DNA from: Maribacter sp.
Lineage (GTDB): Bacteria > Bacteroidota > Bacteroidia > Flavobacteriales > Flavobacteriaceae
Length of the DNA: 6,530 bases
NCBI GenBank assembly: GCA_003232155.1
Contig: QILY01000059.1
Coordinates: 1-6,530 of the forward strand
Direction: 5' to 3'
Of this stretch, positions 1 to 6,530 are shown one piece after another. Position numbers and translations under genes: made by a program. The notes under the pieces are model-generated. The model had not been told where the DNA came from and made no database searches. It worked only from the letters and a program-made list of their open reading frames with translations. Every line of letters begins with the position of its first letter. The stretch's first letter is position 1.

Positions 1-953
1 AACTGTGAAAACCAAAGGTAGGTCCAGAAAATACTGATTCCGAACATGAATTTGGCCAAATCATGAATATGGCTATCGTTTACATCTTCTAAATATCCTT
101 TTGATTTTAAATAGATGGTTACCATAGCAATTACGGTAATACCGGATACAAACATACTGGCGAATATATACCAACCGAATAAAGTACTGAACCAATGTGG
201 CTCAACACTCATGATCCAATCCCAAGACATGATAGATTCTGAAATCAAATAAAATACCAAGAATGCAGCTGATATTCTAAAATTCAATTTAAAGTTAGCA
301 TTATCAGTAGCTTCATCTTGTGCAAGAGACAATTTTCTGGAATACTCACGATATCCGATCCATCCTGCCAAGAAAATAACAGCACGGATCAAAAAGAAAG
401 TAGGGTTCAAATAACCTGATTTTCCTTGAAGCAAAGCATCATGTGCAACAACATCGGCATCCATCCAAATAAAGAGATGGTTATAGTGCATTACTGATAA
501 TACCAATATTACGAATACAATAATTCCACCAGGCACCAGATATGCTGTAATGCCTTCCATTACCCTAAACAATAAAGGTGACCAACCTGCTTGCGCCGCT
601 CTTTGTACTGCATAAAATGCCAGTACCCCTAAAGCTATCATAAAGAAAAAGAAAGCTGCCACGTATAGCGCTGCCCATGGTTTGTTCTGTAATTGGTGCA
701 ATACATGTTCATCATGTTCTGCTTCAGATACGGAATGACCGCCTGCCTCTGTGTTATGTCCCGATTCTTTCATATAATCAGCTTCACTCTCTGTACCATG
801 AGAATCTCCGTGACCGTCACTTTGACTGGCTACTATTGCTTTTGCTTCCTCAACCGTTCCTGGCATTGTAAGAAAACCGTAGCCTATACCTAATAGCCCA
901 ACTGCCATTAAAATGATAGAACCAATTTTTAATCTATTCGAAACTGTGTACAT
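1..953 (-). CDS. actF: Alternative complex III subunit ActF, second NrfD-like membrane subunit (C-terminus off the window)
   Basis: The first 317 residues are in the window; the C-terminus continues past position 1. ActF is an integral membrane subunit of ACIII with a fold related to ActC. It is thought to support assembly or proton translocation and not to oxidise quinol. The start is ATG 953 (MYTVSNRLKIGSII); an in-frame TAG at 963-965 blocks any significant extension. Hydrophobic segments lie at about 11-30, 94-116, 136-156, 184-201, 228-245, 260-282 and 301 onward. Between the first and second is a polar loop of about 60 residues with seven histidines (H48, H52, H66, H73, H80, H83, H86) and many acidic residues. 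Family-like stretches include NKPWAALYVAAFFFF, HLFIWMD, and SWDWIMSVEPHWFSTLFGWY. This is the last gene seen in the unit; cytochrome oxidase genes may follow outside the window. Confidence 0.95.
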   Translation of the reverse strand, partial: MYTVSNRLKIGSIILMAVGLLGIGYGFLTMPGTVEEAKAIVASQSDGHGDSHGTESEADYMKESGHNTEAGGHSVSEAEHDEHVLHQLQNKPWAALYVAAFFFFMIALGVLAFYAVQRAAQAGWSPLLFRVMEGITAYLVPGGIIVFVILVLSVMHYNHLFIWMDADVVAHDALLQGKSGYLNPTFFLIRAVIFLAGWIGYREYSRKLSLAQDEATDNANFKLNFRISAAFLVFYLISESIMSWDWIMSVEPHWFSTLFGWYIFASMFVSGITVIAMVTIYLKSKGYLEDVNDSHIHDLAKFMFGISIFWTYLWFSQ

Positions 954-969
954 ATCTAAAATCTATGTA

Positions 970-1530
970 TTATTTTGTTAAGTCTTGTTTCAATTTCATG
1001 ACATACTCAGAAACTTGCCACATTTCTTCAGTATTCATTTGCGATGTATGGGAGCCCATAGAATTCAAACCATATTGAATGGTATGATACGTTGTTCCTA
1101 CAGTAACATCACGGGCTACATCATCATAACTGGGTACGCCCAAGATTTTTTCCCTTTTCACCAATGTACCCTGTCCTTTTCCTTTAGGTCCATGACAAAT
1201 AGCACAATAAATATTGTATAATTCCGCACCTTTAGCCAGGTTAACTTCTATTTGGAGTGTATCTAAAGGGCTTATATTCAAACGTGCCAATTCTTTTCCT
1301 TCAATAGTATTCTCTATTCCGTAAGGCATCCAACCTCTATTGATAGTATTTTCTGGAGGGTGCATTGCTTCTAAACCATTTGGAAGAAAATCTACTTTTT
1401 GATAGGTTTCATAACCTACGGCCTTGTACATATTCGGCATAAATTGATAGTTGGGCCTGCTTTTATCAGCACATGCTGCAAGCGTAACCACCAAACCAAG
1501 TACAACTCCTATTTTAATAAAACTGTTCAT
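970..1530 (-). CDS. actE: Alternative complex III subunit ActE, monoheme c-type cytochrome lipoprotein
   Basis: This periplasmic lipid-anchored cytochrome c of ACIII takes electrons from the ActB clusters and helps pass them to a terminal oxidase. The 186 residues begin with a lipoprotein signal: hydrophobic core, then lipobox LAAC with the modified cysteine at residue 20. Next comes the ActE signature region (NYQFMPNMYKAVGYETY, MHPPENTINRGWMPYGI). A single heme c motif, CAICH, lies at C109/C112/H113 in a GAELYNIYCAICHGPKGKGQG context. Met158 in NSMGSHTSQM is the best candidate for the distal axial ligand, with Met165 as an alternative. The C-terminal helix (EEMWQVSEYVMKLK) is typical of class I cytochrome folds. 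I start at ATG 1530; a longer frame from 1536 would begin with TTG and overlap the actD stop, and TTG starts are rare in Bacteroidota. actF follows 16 bases downstream. Confidence 0.95.
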   Translation of the reverse strand: MNSFIKIGVVLGLVVTLAACADKSRPNYQFMPNMYKAVGYETYQKVDFLPNGLEAMHPPENTINRGWMPYGIENTIEGKELARLNISPLDTLQIEVNLAKGAELYNIYCAICHGPKGKGQGTLVKREKILGVPSYDDVARDVTVGTTYHTIQYGLNSMGSHTSQMNTEEMWQVSEYVMKLKQDLTK

Positions 1531-1532
1531 AT

Positions 1533-2063
1533 TCAATGAAGGTTTTTTTCTGATATATTAATCTCTACGGCTCCTGTACCTGATAACAGATCACGTAATT
1601 CTTTTTCATTATCGTGAATTTCGATTTCCATCAAAAAATGATCATCTGTAGTTCTCACATCAGGATTTTCAGCTTCTTTGAAAGGCCATAATCTACTTCT
1701 CAAATAAAACGTAATTACCATTAAGTGCGCTGCAAAAAATATGGTCAGCTCAAACATAATCGGCACAAAAGCTGGCATATTCTCAATATAACTAAAGCTT
1801 GGCTTACCACCTATATCTTGTGGCCAATCGGAAATCATAATGTAGTTCATCATTACAATAGAAATGATAAGACCCACGCAACCATACATAAAAGATGTAA
1901 TTGCAATACGTGTTGGTTCCAACCCCATAGCTTTATCTAAACCGTGAACGGGAAAAGGGCAATATACCTCTTCGATATGATGCTTGGCAGCTTTCACTTT
2001 TTTGACGGCGTGCATCAACACATCATCATCATTATAAAATGCCTGTATAACTTTAGATGCCAT
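1533..2063 (-). CDS. actD: Alternative complex III subunit ActD (DUF3341 family)
   Basis: This small membrane subunit of ACIII packs beside the NrfD-like core. It has no redox centre, and its role is thought to be structural. The 176 residues include the family signature near the N-terminus (IEEVYCPFPVHGLDKAMGL, about 30-48), then two membrane helices at about 52-75 and 97-120, followed by a basic turn and the WPFKEAENPDVRTTDDHFL stretch typical of DUF3341. The C-terminal tail is acidic and soluble. I chose ATG 2063, giving MASKVIQAFYNDDDVLM, because this is where the family normally starts and an A/T-rich leader precedes it. An upstream in-frame ATG at 2099 would add 12 charged residues encoded partly by a hexamer repeat. 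Cys35 sits where I would usually expect Thr or Ser. The stop lies 2 bases before the actE ATG, so the two are probably translationally coupled. Confidence 0.94.
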   Translation of the reverse strand: MASKVIQAFYNDDDVLMHAVKKVKAAKHHIEEVYCPFPVHGLDKAMGLEPTRIAITSFMYGCVGLIISIVMMNYIMISDWPQDIGGKPSFSYIENMPAFVPIMFELTIFFAAHLMVITFYLRSRLWPFKEAENPDVRTTDDHFLMEIEIHDNEKELRDLLSGTGAVEINISEKNLH

Positions 2064-2075
2064 ATTTTTTTTAAA

Positions 2076-2092
2076 TTCAAGTTCAAGTTCAA
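2076..2092. repeat. Short hexamer tandem repeat in the actC-actD spacer
   Basis: The plus strand reads TTCAAGTTCAAGTTCAA, nearly three copies of TTCAAG. It lies in the 67-base gap between actC and actD, just upstream of the chosen actD ATG. If translation began at the ATG at 2099, it would encode an ELELEF-type stretch. It may be a simple replication-slippage product with no function; no inverted-repeat partner able to form a strong hairpin was seen. Confidence 0.6.
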
Positions 2093-2130
2093 AAAACATG
2101 AACTTTAAACTAATTCCTGTTTACTTTATA

Positions 2131-3855
2131 CTATTTACTATTCAACTTTTTTGCCTGACCGGCCCAATCATCACGTTGCGCTCTACCAGGGAAAGATTCT
2201 GTTATTGAATCTAATAAATTATATTCTTTTTCAGTCATACGACCTACTTGAGCAAATGTAAATATGCCTATCTGATTCAAGGTTTTCTCCATTTGAGGGC
2301 CAATACCTTTTACTTTTTTCAAATCATCAGCAGATTCAGTTGCCGGGTCAAATGTTCCTATAGAATCCAGCAAACTTGAAACATCTTTTTTTTCAGAAGC
2401 TTTAGGTTCTGCTTTCTCTTCAACTACGGTTTTTGTATGGGCAGCTGTTGTCCCTATTTCATACAAAGGCTTTCCTGCAGCTCTAAGTTTCTTATATTTT
2501 TCTCCAGATGATTTCAAGATAGACTTCACCTCTGCTTGAGCAATTACGGGAAAGGTTCTTGCATACAATAAGAAGAGTACAAAGAAGAAACCAATAGTTC
2601 CGATAAATATTCCAATATCTACAAATGTAGGCGAGAACATTGTCCATGAAGATGGAAGGTAATCGCGGTGCAATGAAGTCACAATAATCACAAAGCGCTC
2701 AAACCACATTCCTATGTTTACTACAATAGAGATAAAGAAAGAGAACATGATACTGGTTCGTAATTTCTTGAACCACATAAACTGTGGAGAGAATACATTA
2801 CAGATCATCATTGACCAATACGCCCACCAGTAAGGTCCGGTCGCTCTGTTTAGGAATGCATATTGTTCATATTCAACACCTGAATACCATGCCATGAAAA
2901 GTTCTGTGATGTAAGCACAACCCACAATAGAACCTGTCAACATAATAACAATGTTCATCAATTCAATATGTTGTACCGTAATATAATCTTCTAAATGACA
3001 AACTTTACGCATGATGATCAATAGCGTGTTCACCATCGCAAAACCTGAGAAAATTGCTCCCGCAACAAAGTAAGGAGGAAAAATAGTGGTATGCCACCCT
3101 GGAATCACCGATGTTGCAAAGTCAAAGGATACAATAGTATGTACGGAGAGTACAAGTGGTGTCGCCAAACCTGCTAAAACCAAAGATACTTCTTCAAAAC
3201 GTTGCCAGTCTTTTGCACGACCGCTCCATCCGAAACTCAATAGACTATATATTTTCTTTTGGAAAGGTAATACTGCACGATCACGGATCATTGCAAAATC
3301 AGGCAATAAACCTGTCCACCAAAATACTAAAGAAACCGATAGATATGTTGATATCGCAAATACATCCCAAAGTAAAGGTGAGTTAAAGTTTACCCATAAA
3401 GAACCAAATTGGTTTGGAATTGGTAATACCCAATACGCCAACCAAGGACGACCCATATGAATAATTGGGAACAACCCTGCCTGAATAACCGAAAATATGG
3501 TCATTGCCTCTGCAGAACGGTTAATTGCCATTCTCCATTTTTGACGGAATAACAATAGTACGGCAGAAATCAAAGTTCCTGCATGACCAATACCTACCCA
3601 CCATACAAAGTTGGTAATATCCCAAGCCCAGTTTACAGTTTTGTTAAGACCCCAAGTACCAATACCTGTGGAAATTGTATAAACAATACAACCAACACCC
3701 CAAAGGAATGCTGCCAGGGCAATGGAAAAAACAATCCACCAGTGCGTATTGGCTCTCCCTTCAACAGGAGCTGCAATATCCACAGTTACATCGTGGTAGC
3801 CTTTGTCTCCAAGTACTAAGGGTTTTCGTATAGGTGCTTCGTAATGCGACGCCAT
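2131..3855 (-). CDS. actC: Alternative complex III subunit ActC, NrfD-like quinol-oxidising membrane subunit with C-terminal HhH extension
   Basis: This is the NrfD/PsrC-family integral membrane subunit that oxidises menaquinol at the periplasmic side and is a likely site of energy coupling. Residues 37 to 432 hold about ten hydrophobic segments. Conserved polar positions within or beside them include H91 in a GHAGTLIS stretch, H133 in IIHMGRPW, D164 in LLWD, and H239/D245 in SVHTIVSFDFA. In related complexes, His and Asp residues in such positions line the quinol site and proton path; that role is inferred here. The start is ATG 3855, giving MASHYEAPIRKPL, the usual family start. At 574 residues it is longer than the roughly 450-490 I expect for the family. 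After the last membrane segment come a short amphipathic stretch, a charged Lys/Glu/Ala linker (about 470-492), and a domain at about 495-574 with KGIGP (516-520), LNQIGIFTFAQVG, and GRAQRDDWAGQAKKL. The extension is in frame with no sign of a frameshift. Such genes are often labelled hydrogenase or polysulfide reductase; the actB and actD neighbours rule that out. Confidence 0.97.
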   Translation of the reverse strand: MASHYEAPIRKPLVLGDKGYHDVTVDIAAPVEGRANTHWWIVFSIALAAFLWGVGCIVYTISTGIGTWGLNKTVNWAWDITNFVWWVGIGHAGTLISAVLLLFRQKWRMAINRSAEAMTIFSVIQAGLFPIIHMGRPWLAYWVLPIPNQFGSLWVNFNSPLLWDVFAISTYLSVSLVFWWTGLLPDFAMIRDRAVLPFQKKIYSLLSFGWSGRAKDWQRFEEVSLVLAGLATPLVLSVHTIVSFDFATSVIPGWHTTIFPPYFVAGAIFSGFAMVNTLLIIMRKVCHLEDYITVQHIELMNIVIMLTGSIVGCAYITELFMAWYSGVEYEQYAFLNRATGPYWWAYWSMMICNVFSPQFMWFKKLRTSIMFSFFISIVVNIGMWFERFVIIVTSLHRDYLPSSWTMFSPTFVDIGIFIGTIGFFFVLFLLYARTFPVIAQAEVKSILKSSGEKYKKLRAAGKPLYEIGTTAAHTKTVVEEKAEPKASEKKDVSSLLDSIGTFDPATESADDLKKVKGIGPQMEKTLNQIGIFTFAQVGRMTEKEYNLLDSITESFPGRAQRDDWAGQAKKLNSK

Positions 3856-3890
3856 AGACTTTTATTATAGTTACTTTCTTATTGTATTGA

Positions 3891-6530
3891 TTATGCTTCG
3901 TTGGTATTTCTCACTTTAACGTGATAGAATACGTTAGGCTGTGTACCTACACTCTCCAATAAATGGTACATACGGTCACTTTTTTTCAACTCAGCAATTT
4001 TACTTTCTTTGTCATTAACATCACCAAATACAATGGCTCCATTGCTACATGCTGATGAACATGCGGTTTGGAACTCACCATCTTCGATAACACGACCATC
4101 CCTTTTGGCGTCAAGAATTGTTTTCTGTGTTTTTTGAATACACATAGAACATTTTTCAATAACACCCCTAGAACGAACGTTTACATCAGGATTGACAACC
4201 ATCTTACCCAAATCATTGTTCATATAGTAATCAAACTCTTCATTATTGTTATATAAGAACCAGTTGAACCTACGCACTTTATACGGACAGTTGTTCGCAC
4301 AATACCTTGTACCTACACAACGGTTATATGCCATTTGATTCTGACCTTGACGCCCATGCGATGTTGCCGCAACCGGGCAAACTGTTTCACAAGGAGCGTG
4401 GTTACAGTGCTGGCACATAACAGGTTGGAAAACTACTTGCGGATTAGCAGATGGATCTTCCAACTCACCAAAACCGCTTAAAGAACCTTTATCTCCCGAA
4501 AGGCCATCAAATTCATCTTTCTTTGTATTATCATCTTCAAAAGTATCTTCAGAAGAGTAGTATCTATCGATACGCAGCCAGTGCATATCTCTAGACTTAC
4601 GCACTTCTTCTTTACCAACTACTGGTACATTATTCTCAGCGTGACATGCAATAACACATGCCCCACAACCCGTACATGCATTCAAGTCAATTGACATATT
4701 GAAATAATGACCGATAGAACGGTCAAAACTAGTCCATAAGTCAACTGATGTTGCCGGTACTTCATTATGGTTCAAAGAAACCACTGGAACTTCATTCCAT
4801 TCTGCATGGTCTTTGGTATTGAATATCTCTAAGATAGTTTCCTTAATTATATCACCTCTACCCATTAATGTTTTTTGCAACTGGACAGATGCAAACTCGT
4901 GCTCACCTGCTGCTTTTTCAACCGTAACCGATTGTATATTGTTAAATCCTTGATACAAAACAAAGGCATTTACCCCTGTTTGCATCTCAGATTTCATTCC
5001 TGTTTTTTTACCGTAACCGAACGAAAGTCCAACTGAACCAATCGCCTGACCTGGTTGAACAATAACCGGCACATTGGCAATCGAAACACCATTTACGGTT
5101 AAATTCGCTTTACTACCATTCAAACCTCCATTAGCTACATTCCAATTTTCCAGACCCAGCCTTGCCGCATCAGCTTTGGAAACCGTCACATAATTATCCC
5201 AAGTAACCCGCGTAATTGGATCTGGAAATTCTTGTAACCATGGATTATTAGCTTGCTGCCCATCACCCATACCTACTTTAGAGTACAATATCAATTCCAT
5301 TGCACCACCACTGGTAGCATTTGCCAAACTACGAACCGATGAACTAATTGAAGTAGTATTTTCAGACGCAATCATAGCTGCTTCAGCCTCCTTATCTTGA
5401 CCGGCAACCATCATTTTAGGGTCAGCATCACTGTTCATCACATCGGAGGCAGCAACAAAAATACCATCTTGCAATGCTTTACTCCAATCACTTCCGTTCA
5501 ATACGAAAGTAGTCCAAGTCTCTTTTATATAATCGTAATAGCTTTTATCGCTACCCATCCATTTTAATAATGCCCCTTGAAATTGTCTAGTATCGAACAG
5601 CTCACGAATTGTAGGCTGCATTAAACTATAGTTCCCTTTTTTGATCTCTGCATCGCCCCAAGACTCTAAATAGTGATTTGATGCAGCAGTATGTGTTGAA
5701 ACCTCAGTGGTCTCGTTCCAATTCCTTGAAAAAGTAAGGGACATATCTACCTTTTCCAATCCTGCTTTAAAATCAGCAGCATTTGGCAAAGAATACATAG
5801 GGTTCACACCGTCTACAATAACAGCACCAACCTTACCTGCTTTCATATCTGCAATTAAAGTATTAACTGCCTTTATATTTCCTTGTCTTATATATTTTGG
5901 TGCTTTTGCATCAAAAGCTGCACTACTTAACATTTCGTTGATGGCCAAAACAATAGTTTGCACGTTTATATCATCAATACCAGAAACAACAACAGTTGCG
6001 CTTTTGTTTTTTCTAATATCCGCTATAAGGTTATCCAGTTTCGCAACATACTTAGTATCCATCTCAATACTGGCATTTCCACCATTTAGCTTGGTATAAA
6101 CATACGCGAGTGCGATTTTCTGGAATTGTGGAGTCAACGGAATACGGACATCTGCATTTGCTCCGGTCATTGACATATTCGCCTCGATCTGAATATGCTT
6201 AGACATTTTTCCGTTCTTTGGAATACGGCCTTTTGAATAGCCACTATCATAACCCCCACCTTGCCAATCTCCTAAGAAATCTGCGCCGAAAGAAACAATT
6301 AAGCTTGCTTTTTCAAAATTATAATCCGCTAAAGCACGCTCACCATATCTATTTTCAAAAGCCGTTATCGCAGTATCTTCGGCAATAGCATCATAAGTAA
6401 CATGATTTACATTACCTTGAGCTACTTTGAATTCCTCTATCAATCTTGAAGTAGAGGGGCTAGCATAGGTCTGTGTCAATAAAGCAACTTGCTTTCCTGA
6501 ATTTTTCAGGGCAGCTAATTTTGCTTTTAC
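3891..6530 (-). CDS. actB: Alternative complex III subunit ActB, iron-sulfur subunit (N-terminus off the window)
   Basis: This is the periplasmic Fe-S subunit of ACIII, which carries electrons from the quinol site in ActC to the cytochrome c subunits. The frame is open from the window edge for 879 residues to a TAA stop; the expected Tat signal and first part of the protein lie beyond 6530. Residues 1 to about 590 form the B1 domain, related to molybdopterin oxidoreductases but known in this family to lack the cofactor. From about 610 comes the B2 ferredoxin-like domain with four Cys motifs: C619/622/625/629 (4644-4676), C706/709/714/718 (4377-4415), C738/744/748 with Thr741 in the fourth place (4287-4319), and C794/797/824/828 (4047-4151). 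That makes 15 cysteines, fitting three [4Fe-4S] clusters and one [3Fe-4S]. An acidic linker of about 50 residues lies between the first two motifs. The first start-like codon in the frame, TTG at 6477-6479, is internal: the residues before it (SGKQVALLTQTYASPST) continue the B1 domain. actC follows after 35 bases. Confidence 0.96.
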   Translation of the reverse strand, partial: VKAKLAALKNSGKQVALLTQTYASPSTSRLIEEFKVAQGNVNHVTYDAIAEDTAITAFENRYGERALADYNFEKASLIVSFGADFLGDWQGGGYDSGYSKGRIPKNGKMSKHIQIEANMSMTGANADVRIPLTPQFQKIALAYVYTKLNGGNASIEMDTKYVAKLDNLIADIRKNKSATVVVSGIDDINVQTIVLAINEMLSSAAFDAKAPKYIRQGNIKAVNTLIADMKAGKVGAVIVDGVNPMYSLPNAADFKAGLEKVDMSLTFSRNWNETTEVSTHTAASNHYLESWGDAEIKKGNYSLMQPTIRELFDTRQFQGALLKWMGSDKSYYDYIKETWTTFVLNGSDWSKALQDGIFVAASDVMNSDADPKMMVAGQDKEAEAAMIASENTTSISSSVRSLANATSGGAMELILYSKVGMGDGQQANNPWLQEFPDPITRVTWDNYVTVSKADAARLGLENWNVANGGLNGSKANLTVNGVSIANVPVIVQPGQAIGSVGLSFGYGKKTGMKSEMQTGVNAFVLYQGFNNIQSVTVEKAAGEHEFASVQLQKTLMGRGDIIKETILEIFNTKDHAEWNEVPVVSLNHNEVPATSVDLWTSFDRSIGHYFNMSIDLNACTGCGACVIACHAENNVPVVGKEEVRKSRDMHWLRIDRYYSSEDTFEDDNTKKDEFDGLSGDKGSLSGFGELEDPSANPQVVFQPVMCQHCNHAPCETVCPVAATSHGRQGQNQMAYNRCVGTRYCANNCPYKVRRFNWFLYNNNEEFDYYMNNDLGKMVVNPDVNVRSRGVIEKCSMCIQKTQKTILDAKRDGRVIEDGEFQTACSSACSNGAIVFGDVNDKESKIAELKKSDRMYHLLESVGTQPNVFYHVKVRNTNEA

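Noticed and set aside
1959..1961. Cys35 of ActD as a possible redox or metal site
   Set aside because: A lone cysteine in the VYCPFPVHGLD signature has no partner cysteine nearby. It is most likely a neutral substitution for Thr or Ser.
3086..3460. Plus-strand open frame of 124 codons inside actC
   Set aside because: It is antisense to a well-supported membrane protein gene, with no recognisable domain and a composition that mirrors the complementary strand. The same holds for the other plus-strand frames at 677-893, 985-1221, 1725-1940, 3156-3386, 3583-3819, 4068-4256 and 5707-6099.
2131..3855. ActC as a hydrogenase or polysulfide reductase membrane subunit
   Set aside because: NrfD-family proteins are often labelled this way, but the order actB-actC-actD-actE-actF is diagnostic for ACIII.
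3856..3890. Possible internal promoter or terminator between actB and actC
   Set aside because: The 35-base A/T-rich spacer has no hairpin and no match to the Bacteroidota TTTG / TAnnTTTG promoter pattern. The 67-base actC-actD spacer likewise has no convincing match.
3891..6479. Treating actB as a complete gene starting at 6479
   Set aside because: The codon there is TTG, and the frame stays open to the window edge with residues that continue the B1 domain. The family is also clearly longer, so the gene is cut by the window.
4690..6530. A functional molybdopterin enzyme in the N-terminal part of ActB
   Set aside because: The domain is related to molybdopterin oxidoreductases, but the B1 domain of ACIII is established to have lost the cofactor. 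The neighbours are ACIII subunits and no reductase maturation genes are seen.
1..6530. A previously undescribed defence, mobile or regulatory system
   Set aside because: No transposase, integrase, CRISPR-like repeat, tRNA, rRNA or riboswitch pattern was seen on either strand. Five tightly packed ACIII genes fill almost the whole window.

Overview
This window is one stretch of a respiratory operon, read entirely from the minus strand. It encodes subunits B, C, D, E and F of alternative complex III (ACIII), the quinol:cytochrome c / quinol:oxidase electron-transfer complex that replaces the bc1 complex in many Bacteroidota. The AT-rich DNA, the lack of Shine-Dalgarno sequences before A/T-rich start regions, and the wording of the proteins (for example the ActC start MASHYEAPIRKPL) all point to a marine-type member of the Flavobacteriia. 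That assignment comes from recognising the family, not from a database search.

Layout in transcription order, from high to low coordinates. actB runs 6530 to 3891; its N-terminus lies off the right edge. After 35 bases comes actC (3855-2131). After 67 bases comes actD (2063-1533). After 2 bases comes actE (1530-970). After 16 bases comes actF (953-1), whose C-terminus lies off the left edge. No gene is supported on the plus strand, and there is no non-coding stretch longer than 67 bases. No promoter or terminator could be recognised, so the unit probably starts upstream of 6530 (actA is expected there) and continues past position 1 (cytochrome oxidase genes often follow).

How the parts work together, from established knowledge of ACIII: the NrfD-like membrane subunit ActC oxidises menaquinol. 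Electrons pass through the four Fe-S clusters of ActB to the c-type hemes of ActE and ActA, and then to a terminal oxidase. ActF is a second NrfD-like membrane subunit, and ActD is a small two-helix subunit that buttresses the complex.

The system is known. The oddest feature is a C-terminal extension on ActC of about 130 residues. It ends in a helix-hairpin-helix (H3TH-like) domain carrying a KGIGP motif, which is unexpected on a respiratory membrane protein. Smaller points are a Cys-to-Thr swap in the third ActB cluster motif that fits a [3Fe-4S] cluster, a histidine-rich loop in ActF, and three places where the longest open frame starts too early or at a TTG codon.
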